Shown: positions 8,979 to 16,424 of the stretch, in pieces
How the letters are laid out: each line of letters opens with the position of its first letter
How positions within the stretch are numbered: position 1 is the first letter of the stretch
DNA from: Alphaproteobacteria bacterium
GTDB taxonomy: Bacteria; Pseudomonadota; Alphaproteobacteria; Rickettsiales; UBA1997
Direction of reading: 5' to 3'
DNA length: 42,130 bases
NCBI GenBank assembly: GCA_030835905.1
Contig: JAURQX010000053.1
Location: 1-42,130, forward strand
Translations under genes and position numbers: made by a program
The notes under the pieces: generated by a model
Seen by the model: the letters and a program-made list of their open reading frames with translations, nothing else
Told to the model about the DNA's origin: nothing
The model's database searches: none

Positions 8979-9608
8979 TTAATTTTTTGAAGAAATATCT
9001 AATCTACTTTTAATTACCTCGTCAATAATGCCGAATTCCTTCGCTTTTTCAGCTGACATGAAATTGTCGCGCTCCATGGCTTTTTCAATTGCTGGGATTT
9101 TTTGGCCAGTATGTTTAGCGTAAATTCCATTCAATCTTTTTCTAAGTTGCAATATTTCTTGAGCATGAATTTCGATATCGGTTGCTTGCCCTTGAAAACC
9201 ACCTGAAGGCTGATGGATCATTACCCGTGAATTTGGTAAGGAGAATCTTTTGCCAGGAGTACCAGCGCAAAGTAATAAAGATCCCATTGATGCTGCTTGA
9301 CCAATGCATAAAGTAGCGACATCTGGCTTGATATATTGCATAGTATCATACATTGCTAAACCCGAGGTTACAACGCCACCAGGTGAATTTATGTAGAAGT
9401 AAATATCTTTTTTAGGATCTTCTGATTCTAGAAAAAGTAATTGAGCAACTATCAATGAAGAAACTTGATCATGTACTTGTCCAGAAAGAAAGATAATTCT
9501 TTCTTTTAAAAGTCTTGAATAAATATCGTAGGACCTTTCGCCTTTAGCTGTTTGCTCAACAACCATTGGCACTAAATAGCTGGCTTTTTCAATAATTGAT
9601 TCTGACAT
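8979..9608 (-). CDS. clpP: ATP-dependent Clp protease proteolytic subunit ClpP
   Basis: A 209-residue serine protease forming the tetradecameric chamber of ClpXP. The catalytic triad is visible: Ser107 in GQAASMGS, His132 in MIHQP and Asp181 in ERDNF. The family block [18 protein letters not shown] is intact. It is the first gene of the clpP-clpX pair. The ATG has no purine-rich ribosome-binding site in front of it. Confidence 0.97.
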   Translation of the reverse strand: MSESIIEKASYLVPMVVEQTAKGERSYDIYSRLLKERIIFLSGQVHDQVSSLIVAQLLFLESEDPKKDIYFYINSPGGVVTSGLAMYDTMQYIKPDVATLCIGQAASMGSLLLCAGTPGKRFSLPNSRVMIHQPSGGFQGQATDIEIHAQEILQLRKRLNGIYAKHTGQKIPAIEKAMERDNFMSAEKAKEFGIIDEVIKSRLDISSKN

Positions 9609-9786
9609 TTTTAATATGAATAAATTGTGATATAGATGCTAAATCTATTTTATTGTTTCAAAATTTAAAGGCAATATCTTGTGACACTAAGATTTTTACT
9701 ATTTAAAAAGCCAGCTTTTTTTAAAATTTAAATCAAAATTTGAAATTTTAAACTTGAATACTTATGTTTGGATACATATCTAGATT

Positions 9787-9949
9787 TAGACACTGTTAAC
9801 TAATTATTTCATTTTATTATTTTGGCTAGTTTTTGCTCTTTTTTTGTAAAATTTTTCAAAATATGACCTGATATTTTTAAAAATTTTGCAAAAAAATCGC
9901 TAAAAACTATCTCAAAAACTAAAACAAAATAATTAGTTAACAGTGTCTA
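9787..9949. mobile_element. Palindromic MITE-like element with TAGACACTGTTAAC ends
   Basis: The ends TAGACACTGTTAAC and GTTAACAGTGTCTA are perfect inverted repeats extending to about 20 bp (through TAATTATTT). Weaker pairing continues to a centre near 9868, so the whole 163 bp can fold into one hairpin. The terminal TA at each end could be a TA target duplication, as for IS630/Tc1-mariner elements. The sequence differs from the TAC/GTA family. It separates divergent clpP and grpE; the rest of 9609-9998 is featureless A/T-rich DNA that must hold both promoters. Confidence 0.75.
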
Positions 9950-9998
9950 ATAAGTAAAAAATCATAATAGTACTTAATATAAAATAATAATTAAATTA

Positions 9999-10652
9999 AT
10001 GTCCAAAGAGAATACTGATAATAAAAATAATTCACAAAATACTCAAAAACATCAAAATCAAGACAATAAGAACAATAGTAAATGGCAGCAGAAACACCCT
10101 TCTAAACAGCCAGAAGAATCTGTAATTCAAGATAATAATTCGAATAATTCAGATCAACAAAGTAAAGATTCTTCTAAAATTGATATTGAGGCTAATCTTA
10201 AAACTGAAATTGCCACTCTTAATGAAAAAAATCTTAGATTATTAGCAGAGCTAGATAATTTAAGGCGTCGAAATAAGGAAGATTTAGAAAAAGCTTCCAA
10301 ATATGCTATTTCTAATTTTGTTGGTGACTTGGTGGCTACTGTTGAGAATTTCTTTTTAGCTAATGATCATGCGCCTCGAGAAGAAATTGCTAAAAATGAC
10401 GCCCTTAAAAATTATGCGCAAGCTATTGATATGACGCAAAAAGAAATTGTTAAAACCCTTGAAAAATATGGGGTTAAAAGGATTTATCCACTCAACTCAC
10501 AATTTGATCATAATTTTCACGAAGCTCTATCACAAATTGAGTCAGACAAGGAAGAGGGAACTGTGGTGCAAGTTATTCAAGCGGGATATCAAATTGGTGA
10601 TCGCTTATTAAGACCAGCGTTGGTTGGTGTTGCTAAGAATAAATCTAATTAA
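9999..10652 (+). CDS. grpE: Nucleotide exchange factor GrpE
   Basis: A 217-residue DnaK co-chaperone. The first 60 residues are Asn/Gln/Lys-rich and disordered. The long dimerisation helix follows (NEKNLRLLAELDNLRRRNK), and the C-terminal beta domain ends with VIQAGYQIGDRLLRPALVGV, the family signature. It is the first gene of a plus-strand run; a CDGSH gene follows after 9 bp. dnaK and dnaJ are not in the window. Confidence 0.96.
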   Translation: MSKENTDNKNNSQNTQKHQNQDNKNNSKWQQKHPSKQPEESVIQDNNSNNSDQQSKDSSKIDIEANLKTEIATLNEKNLRLLAELDNLRRRNKEDLEKASKYAISNFVGDLVATVENFFLANDHAPREEIAKNDALKNYAQAIDMTQKEIVKTLEKYGVKRIYPLNSQFDHNFHEALSQIESDKEEGTVVQVIQAGYQIGDRLLRPALVGVAKNKSN

Positions 10653-10661
10653 TTAAAAATT

Positions 10662-10922
10662 ATGAAACTACCAGTTATTGCTGATAAATCTCCAGCTAAA
10701 GTTGAGGTAAAAGCCGGTCAAAAATATTTTTGGTGTTCTTGTGGTCTTTCTCAAAAACAACCATTTTGCGATGGAAGTCACAAAGAATATAAAGATGGCG
10801 AAGGAAAACCTCTAATGAAGTCAGTTGCCTTTGAAGTCAAGGAAGATGGTTTTGTTTATTTTTGTAATTGCAAAAAAAGCAAAAATGGCGTTCTTTGTGA
10901 TGGATCTCATAATTCCTTATAG
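10662..10922 (+). CDS. Twin CDGSH iron-sulfur domain protein
   Basis: An 86-residue protein with two CDGSH iron-sulfur motifs. The first has Cys25, Cys27, Cys36 and His40 (FWCSCGLSQKQPFCDGSH); the second has Cys68, Cys70, Cys79 and His83 (YFCNCKKSKNGVLCDGSH). Each motif would hold a 2Fe-2S cluster with three Cys and one His ligand. It has no signal or membrane helix, so it is probably a soluble redox or cluster-transfer protein. It lies between grpE and tsaE with short gaps and is likely co-transcribed. The exact physiological role of bacterial tandem CDGSH proteins is not established from sequence. Confidence 0.92.
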   Translation: MKLPVIADKSPAKVEVKAGQKYFWCSCGLSQKQPFCDGSHKEYKDGEGKPLMKSVAFEVKEDGFVYFCNCKKSKNGVLCDGSHNSL

Positions 10923-10945
10923 CTAATCTTATATAGTTTTAAGCT

Positions 10946-11377
10946 ATGGAAAGTTTGATTATAAATTCTCAAGCTCAAATGGCTGAATTTGCCCAAAAAC
11001 TAGCTAAAAATTGTCGAAAAAATGATATTTTTGCTTTAAAGGGAAGTTTGGGGGTGGGTAAAAGTTTTTTAGCGCGCAATTTTATCAATGCTTTACTTGA
11101 TGAAGAGCAAAATGTGCCAAGCCCAACTTTTAATCTAGTTTATTCTTACCATAGCAAAAAAGGGCAAATATTTCATTTTGATCTTTATCGTTTAAAATCA
11201 AAAGCAGAATTAGAGAATATTGGTTTTTTTGAAGCTTTACAAAATGGTATTTGTATGATAGAATGGCCAGAAATTGCTCAAGAGTTTTTGTCAAAAAATC
11301 ATATCGAAATTTTTATTAAAAATAATTTAGAAGGTTGTGAAGAATCTAGAGTGATTATTATTAATAAAAATTCTTAA
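10946..11377 (+). CDS. tsaE: tRNA threonylcarbamoyladenosine biosynthesis ATPase TsaE
   Basis: A 143-residue P-loop ATPase that partners TsaB/TsaD in making t6A37 of tRNA. Walker A is GSLGVGKS (33-40). The family blocks SPTFNLVYSY, FHFDLYRL and CMIEWPE (Walker B-like) are in order. Length is normal. The decayed gene after it begins 4 bp beyond the stop, so the two probably once formed one operon. Confidence 0.95.
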   Translation: MESLIINSQAQMAEFAQKLAKNCRKNDIFALKGSLGVGKSFLARNFINALLDEEQNVPSPTFNLVYSYHSKKGQIFHFDLYRLKSKAELENIGFFEALQNGICMIEWPEIAQEFLSKNHIEIFIKNNLEGCEESRVIIINKNS

Positions 11378-11381
11378 AAAC

Positions 11382-12676
11382 ATGGAAACAATCAGTGATT
11401 TACTAAATAAAAAACAGCTTGAAGCTGGTTTTAATTTTGAAAAAGAGGGTGTAAAAGTCGCTTTCATAAAATATCTAGGTTTATTTGGCGCCTTTAGAGA
11501 AGATAGTAAATCTGAAATTATCGACGACGCAAAAGTCAATCAAATATTATCAGAAGAATCAACTCTAGAACAATTTAATCAAAAATATTTACAAAAAATC
11601 TATCAACATATCAGGCCGGCTAAAGAAGGTGGTGATTTGGTTGAAAGAAGGGATATGAGAACCCCTGAAGGCTTGGCAGAAAATATATCGCAAATAAATC
11701 TTGCCAATCTCATGGCTGAATTTGGTGCTTTTGAAGAATCAAAATTGCCTCCAGATCTATCAGAAAAACAGCTTAGAATTGTGATTAACGGCGCTACACA
11801 AAAAGGTTGTCAAAATAGAATAAATTATGTTAAAGGTTTAATTGAAAAACTTGTTTCGCAAGATGTAAATGTTAGTGAAATAATAATTGATTTAGCAACT
11901 GGCGTTAGAGACTTGTGGCCCGATAATATTGGCGAAGAAAATTGGCAACAAAATGCCCCTGATGCAATGTTGGTTGATTTGTTGGTGCAAAAAACTGATA
12001 AAGATAGTCAAACAATAATTCAAGATATTGTTAACAAAAGAAAAGAAGTGGCTTAAGAAACATCAGGCATAGAAAGTCCAAATATTTTCGAATTTAATTC
12101 CAATCACAAAGTGCAATTAAGAACACAAACTATTCAAAAATTAAAAGATTTATATCAAGAGCAAAATCCAGATTTACTTGGCCACAAGAGTCGGAAATGC
12201 TACAAAAATTGGCGCAAGAACAGCTTGCTGAAGTTGGAATTATCGCTGGCAATGTTTATTCGCATGGTGGAATCGCTGACAAAAATCAAGGCCGAGCCAC
12301 TGGCAAAACTGGCCTTGCTAAAGTAGCTTTTGATTTAAAAGATAAGTAAGATCAAGCAAATTTAATAGTGGTAGCCGAAGGTGGTCATGGCTTAAGATTT
12401 GCTAGCATTTTGAGTTAGGAATTGCAAAAAAATGGTGCTGAAGGTTTTAGTCTTTATCCAGCAGGTTCGGTTAGAAAAGTTGAAGATGTGGCAATTAGTG
12501 ACGACAATCCAGCCAAAAATGTGGCTACATATTTACTACAACTTTCTGAAGCAAGTTTAGACGTAATTAATCACGAAATTACCAAATCTAAAACTTTGCA
12601 AAGTTCTGCTACCAAAGCCAATTCAGCTTCTGCTTTGGTTACTGCTTCCAGAGGAGTTGGAGCTGCAACAAGTTAA
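11382..12676 (+). pseudogene. Degraded unknown gene with three in-frame stops and a frameshift
   Basis: The first 224 codons (METISDLLNKKQ onward) are open to TAA at 12054-12056. Protein-like sequence continues in the same frame to about 12180 (ETSGIESPNIFEF, TIQKLKDLYQEQNP). It then shifts frame (TWPQESEMLQKLAQEQL, GNVYSHGGIADKNQGRATG) and passes TAA at 12347 and TAG at 12416. It finishes with an open stretch (NGAEGFSLYPAGSVRKVEDV) ending at 12676. Restored length is about 430 residues. I do not recognise the family. The intact 5' part may still be translated. Codon use matches the neighbours, so this looks like resident gene decay. Confidence 0.8.
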
Positions 12677-12688
12677 AATATATAAATT

Positions 12689-13294
12689 GTGAATCACTCA
12701 AATAATTGGCTAGAAATTTTATATTTAGTTATACTTGTAACTTTTATTGCTAGCCAAATTATGATGCGTAAAGATATGTCAGTTAATAAAGCTCTAAAAT
12801 ATATTGGAGCTTGGGCTGGAATCGCTTTATTTTGCATAATTTTATATAGCTATCGCTTTGAATTTGAATCTTTAAGGCAAAGGATTGCTGGCGAAATTTA
12901 TCCTTCAAAAGTTAGAAATAATGATTTGGGGCAAGTTATTATTAATTTGTCACAAGATAATCATTTTTATGTTGATGTCAAAATTAATGGCCAAAAGGTT
13001 AGATTTATGATTGATACTGGGGCTAGTGATATGGTTTTAAATATAGCTGACGCTAAAAGAGTTGGAATAAATTTAGAAAATTTGGTTTTTAACAAAATTT
13101 ATCAAACTGCCAATGGCAAGTCTTATGGCGCTAGTGTTAATCTTGATAGTTTAGAATTTGGTGAAATTTTAATGCGCAATGTTCGTGTTTCAGTTAATAG
13201 TGCTGATATGGGCGTTTCACTTTTGGGGATGAGTTTTTTAAGAAAATTCAAAAAATATGAATTTTATCAAGATAGGTTAATTTTGACTCCCTAG
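12689..13294 (+). CDS. Retropepsin-like aspartic protease (clan AA, TIGR02281-type)
   Basis: A 201-residue protein starting at GTG. Two hydrophobic segments (about 8-25 and 35-53) anchor it in the inner membrane. The C-terminal domain has the aspartic-protease motif FMIDTGASDMVL and closes with GVSLLGMSFLRKF, as in the alphaproteobacterial retropepsin-like family and rickettsial APRc-type proteins. One active-site motif per chain implies a homodimer, with the domain probably in the periplasm. It follows the decayed gene by 12 bp. Its stop overlaps the end of a converging minus-strand remnant. Confidence 0.85.
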   Translation: MNHSNNWLEILYLVILVTFIASQIMMRKDMSVNKALKYIGAWAGIALFCIILYSYRFEFESLRQRIAGEIYPSKVRNNDLGQVIINLSQDNHFYVDVKINGQKVRFMIDTGASDMVLNIADAKRVGINLENLVFNKIYQTANGKSYGASVNLDSLEFGEILMRNVRVSVNSADMGVSLLGMSFLRKFKKYEFYQDRLILTP

Positions 13295-13470
13295 GTATAG
13301 TTAGCAAAGGTTTCTAAATTATCTTTTACCTTATACATACCATAATCACCAATAAAGCCACTCCTTTATTTTAATACGAGGTAATGACTTAACATTCCTC
13401 AAAAATAATTTAAGTTTTTTCTTGGTTAACTTTTTTAAGGAGTGACCAATAAAAATTTTATTAACCTTAA
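13291..13470 (-). pseudogene. C-terminal remnant of an unknown gene cut by a repeat
   Basis: Reading leftward from the composite repeat, the minus strand gives KVNKIFIGHSLKKLTKKK, then LPRIKIKEWLYW and a stop. One base over it continues as GDYGMYKVKDNLETFANYT and a stop at 13291-13293. The composition looks like a basic protein C-terminus with one frameshift. The repeat starting at 13471 removes anything further upstream, and no continuation is readable beyond 13910. I do not recognise the protein. Confidence 0.35.
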
Positions 13471-13910
13471 AAGACCCCTGCAAATCAACGAATTTTAGTA
13501 ATTTTACTTACAAATATTTTTTTAATTTTTGTAGCAAGTTGCAAATTATACCATTTCCCATCTTTAAAATTGGCAGAGATTAGTTGGATTTTAACTTTAT
13601 CTTTTTGGCTTAAAATCAAAGAAAGCCTCAAGTTGTATGGATATACAGCTTTCATTTTCTTTGATTTTAATCTCAAAAATATTTAGTTAAAAATCCAATT
13701 AAAGATGGGAAATGGTATTACTCGAAATTACTTTGTAATTTCTGTGTCATTTGTGTTAGGTTATTTTAATTTTTTAAATTCACGTATATCTTGATACACT
13801 AAAATTTAAAAAATAATTGCCGATTTGATGGATTAATTGATTATTAATCAATTAATCTGATCAAATCTCCCTCAAAAATTCCTCAAAATTAGTTGATTTG
13901 CAGGGGTCTT
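13471..13910. mobile_element. Composite nested repeat with AAGACCCC/GGGGTCTT ends
   Basis: The ends AAGACCCCTGCAAATCAAC (13471) and the inverse of AAGACCCCTGCAAATCAACT (13910) bound 440 bp. Inside are the nested element 13549-13717, a stretch TTACTCGAAATTACTTTG shared with 37501-37518, a hairpin around ACGTATATCTTGATAC (13760-13810), and the 46-bp palindrome at 13822-13867. Bases 13762-13861 are the inverse of the window's first 100 bases. The remaining gap to 14059 is A/T-rich and holds no gene that I can see. Confidence 0.75.
13549..13717. mobile_element. Nested TAC/GTA palindromic element with TTA target duplication
   Basis: The ends TACCATTTCCCATCTTTAA and its inverse are perfect over 19 bp. 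A second arm pair (GGCTTAAAATCAAAGAAAG with CTTTCATTTTCTTTGATTTT) surrounds TGTATGGATATACA. TTA precedes (13546-13548) and follows (13718-13720). Removing the element and one TTA gives GCAAATTACTCGAAA, which resembles the uninterrupted paralogous sequence at 37454-37468 (TATAAATTACTCGAAA). This is direct evidence of insertion with 3-bp duplication. Confidence 0.85.
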
Positions 13911-14059
13911 AATAAAGAGTTATTTTTAAAGTGTGTTTGTTATAAAATTTAAATGTTATTATTTTTCACCCCAAAGTTATTAGGATATATTTACAAAAAT
14001 TTTAGTAAAAAATAAGTAAATTAAGGTAAGATATTTTAAAAACCATTAAACAGCGTAGT

Positions 14060-14968
14060 TTAACTTAAATCCTTTAACTCAGGTTCTAAACCAAGTGGAA
14101 TTGCAAGATTATTCTGATCGTGACCAATATTTTTAATTTCAAAAGTTGGAATATTTATATCGCTTATAAATTCTGTAATGATGCGTTTTAAGTGATATTG
14201 ATTATTGCTGTCAGCTTTTTCAATCATATCGCCAAAGAAAATTGCTCGGCAATTGTTAAAAATTCCAGCATTTTTTAAATGGTTAAGTGAGCGATCAATT
14301 TTATAAGCTTCCTCGTCAATTTCTTCAATTAACATGCAATATTGGCTACTATTATTGATTTGCCATTTGGTTCCAATTGAAGTTTGAATTAAAGTTAAAT
14401 TGCCACCAAGTAATTTTGGTAGTTTTTCAATCTTAAGTTCTGGATTTAATTGATTAATATCATAGCTCAATTCACTAACCTCACCAAATATGATTTGTCT
14501 AAAAAACTCGATAGATTTTTTGTTAATACGATTTGTAGCAATATCTGTTAAAACTGGTGAGTGCAAACTAGAAAAGCCAAGGCAATTATTAAAAGCTAAA
14601 TGCAAAGAAGTGATATCGCTAAAACCAGTCAAAAGCTTAAATTTTGGTTTGGTTTTATTTGCTAGAAATTGATCTAAAATTCTTGCAGAGCCATAGCCAC
14701 CGCGAGTTGATAAAATAAAATCGCAATCACTAGCATTAAAAGCATTTTCTAGCTCGGCAAGTCTTTGATCATCTGCATGCGCCAGAAATGCTTCTTTGTT
14801 TAGCGAAGAATATGAAAAAATTTGCGGTTTCAAGCCCCAATCAGTCAAAAAATCTTTAATTTTTGGCAATTGACCAAGTTTTAAGGCGAAAGATGGCGAA
14901 ATTAAATTAACATTATCTCCAATCTTTAATTTTGGCCAATAATCTGGGATTTTAAAAGTTATTTGCAT
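14060..14968 (-). CDS. ldcA: LD-carboxypeptidase (S66 family, LdcA/MccF-like)
   Basis: A 302-residue cytosolic serine peptidase that removes D-Ala from murein tetrapeptides during wall recycling. The nucleophile is Ser117 in LTGFSDIT, the Glu is in LIEEIDEEAYKIDRSL (215/216) and the His is in KNIGHDQNNLAIPLG (His283). STRGGYGSARIL is the oxyanion loop. Length is normal. Its start overlaps the amidotransferase gene by 10 bp, so the two are co-translated. Microcin-immunity MccF is a paralogous alternative, but the linkage to a gamma-glutamyl hydrolase favours peptide recycling. Confidence 0.92.
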   Translation of the reverse strand: MQITFKIPDYWPKLKIGDNVNLISPSFALKLGQLPKIKDFLTDWGLKPQIFSYSSLNKEAFLAHADDQRLAELENAFNASDCDFILSTRGGYGSARILDQFLANKTKPKFKLLTGFSDITSLHLAFNNCLGFSSLHSPVLTDIATNRINKKSIEFFRQIIFGEVSELSYDINQLNPELKIEKLPKLLGGNLTLIQTSIGTKWQINNSSQYCMLIEEIDEEAYKIDRSLNHLKNAGIFNNCRAIFFGDMIEKADSNNQYHLKRIITEFISDINIPTFEIKNIGHDQNNLAIPLGLEPELKDLS

Positions 14969-15681
14969 GATTTAATAAATTCTTTGAGTAATTCAAAATC
15001 TGGATTAAAATCTTTGATTTGTTCTTTTTGATAACAACTAAAATCTGGGTGCCATTGCACACCAATTGCAAATTTCTTATCTTTAACCTCAATTGCTTCA
15101 ATACAACCATCTGTGGCTTTGGCAGAAATTATGACCTTGTCACTAATTTTAACAATAGCTTCATTGTGATTAGAATTGACGCTGATCTTATTACTGTTAG
15201 TTATTTTGTGTAACAAGCTATTTTTCTCAATTATAATCTCATGATTTTCTTGGTAACCAAAATGTGGCAAGGCCTTTGGCAAATATTTATGAATATTGCC
15301 GGTTAACTTACAGCCCAAAACGCCGCCCAAAACTTGCATGCCGGCACAAATTCCAAGAAGTGAAATATCTTTTTCTAAAGCTTTTTTAATAAAATTTTCT
15401 TCAAAAATAAATCTAGGAGAGGGTTGATAAGGGCTGGTTTGCGTGTTTTCAACATACCAATCATCTGGCGTTTTGTAAAAACCACCTGGAACTAACAAGC
15501 CATCAATTCTTGAGATATATTGATCAATTTCATCAATGGCGCAATATGGAATTATCCAAGCCACGCCACCTGTTAATTGAACCGCTCTAACATAATGAGT
15601 TCTTAAAGCGAAATGCTCAAATTTAGAATAGCCACCACTTTCATGCCAATCTGTAATAATGCCGATATTTGGTTTAGTCAT
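14959..15681 (-). CDS. Class-I glutamine amidotransferase-like gamma-glutamyl hydrolase (PuuD/C26-like)
   Basis: A 240-residue protein with the class-I GATase fold. The nucleophile elbow is LLGICAGMQ (Cys112), GLLVPGG is the oxyanion strand, and the His is in GVQWHPD (His211). The third triad residue is Asp213, where PuuD-type enzymes normally have Glu, a conservative but noteworthy change. Enzymes of this group hydrolyse gamma-glutamyl bonds. Translational coupling to ldcA suggests that the substrate may be a gamma-D-glutamyl murein peptide rather than gamma-glutamyl-GABA; this is inference. It is divergent from the ankyrin-type pseudogene across 136 bp. Confidence 0.85.
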   Translation of the reverse strand: MTKPNIGIITDWHESGGYSKFEHFALRTHYVRAVQLTGGVAWIIPYCAIDEIDQYISRIDGLLVPGGFYKTPDDWYVENTQTSPYQPSPRFIFEENFIKKALEKDISLLGICAGMQVLGGVLGCKLTGNIHKYLPKALPHFGYQENHEIIIEKNSLLHKITNSNKISVNSNHNEAIVKISDKVIISAKATDGCIEAIEVKDKKFAIGVQWHPDFSCYQKEQIKDFNPDFELLKEFIKSCK

Positions 15682-15817
15682 TTCTATTTAGAAAATTTAA
15701 TTGGAGTTAGTGTCTTTCTTTAATTGTCAAGCGCAACAAAAAAATATTGCAGTAATATTATTTTTGGTGTATAGTTCGCTATAAGTAAAATATTTTCAAT
15801 TAATTTTTTAATTATCC

Positions 15818-16424
15818 ATGTTTAATAATAGCTTAAGTTTGTCGAAGGTTGCATTATTTGGAGCATTTGTTGCAGGTGAGTTTTTGTACTAAAAAAAATC
15901 TTGAATGTACTAATTTTAATCTTGTGAGCAATGGTTCTAAATTCAATTTCAGTTATATGTGGTATAATGGTCAACTTGTTGATGAAACCAATAATGAAAT
16001 CAATGAAGCTTTGGATGAACTTCATCCTAAAATTAAAGCAACATATGAATCATTCATTTTAGCCAGAAGAGGAGGTGATGCTATTGATAAATTTGTAGAT
16101 GTTATTAAAAAAGGTGGCGTAGATCCTAATGCTCAATTTTGTATTGTAGAAAATGATAGTTTTAAAGATAATAATTGCCAAACTTTAGCTGCAGTCGCAT
16201 CAAGACATGGTAATACTCAAATTGCAGACTATTTAAACGCCAAGTCTAAAAATGATCAAGGACAAAACTAAGGACGTGATAATTCAATTGATCAAAAGCC
16301 TAAATCAAAAATTAAAGATGACAAGAAAGAGGTAGATTTGGTTTCTACAAAGCCAAGAACAAGAATTTCAACTCATAATAAAGATCGTGATTTAAGAAGA
16401 AAACAACGCGGTCGTGAATTATAG
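15818..16424 (+). pseudogene. Secreted ankyrin-repeat-like protein, frameshifted and interrupted
   Basis: ATG 15818 opens MFNNSLSLSKVALFGAFVAG, a signal-like hydrophobic start, which stops at 15890. One frame over the protein continues (TKKNLECTNFNLVSNGSKF and following, 15885-16271). The shift lies in a region with runs of T and A. The continuation includes one ankyrin-like unit (DAIDKFVDVIKKGGVDPNAQ, TLAAVASRHGNTQIADYLNA). It meets TAA at 16269-16271, after which the same frame reads on as a basic tail (STKPRTRISTHNKDRDLRRK) to TAG at 16422. Restored size is about 200 residues. It ends exactly where the converging proA ends. Ankyrin proteins are common effectors in this group, but this copy is probably dead. 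Confidence 0.75.

Noticed and set aside
11382-12676. Stop-codon reassignment as an explanation for the in-frame stops
   Set aside because: The stops are TAA and TAG and a frameshift is also present; other genes end normally in TAA, TAG and TGA.
13485-13676. 63-codon minus-strand reading frame
   Set aside because: It lies entirely within the composite repeat and spans the boundary of the nested element, so it is not a gene.
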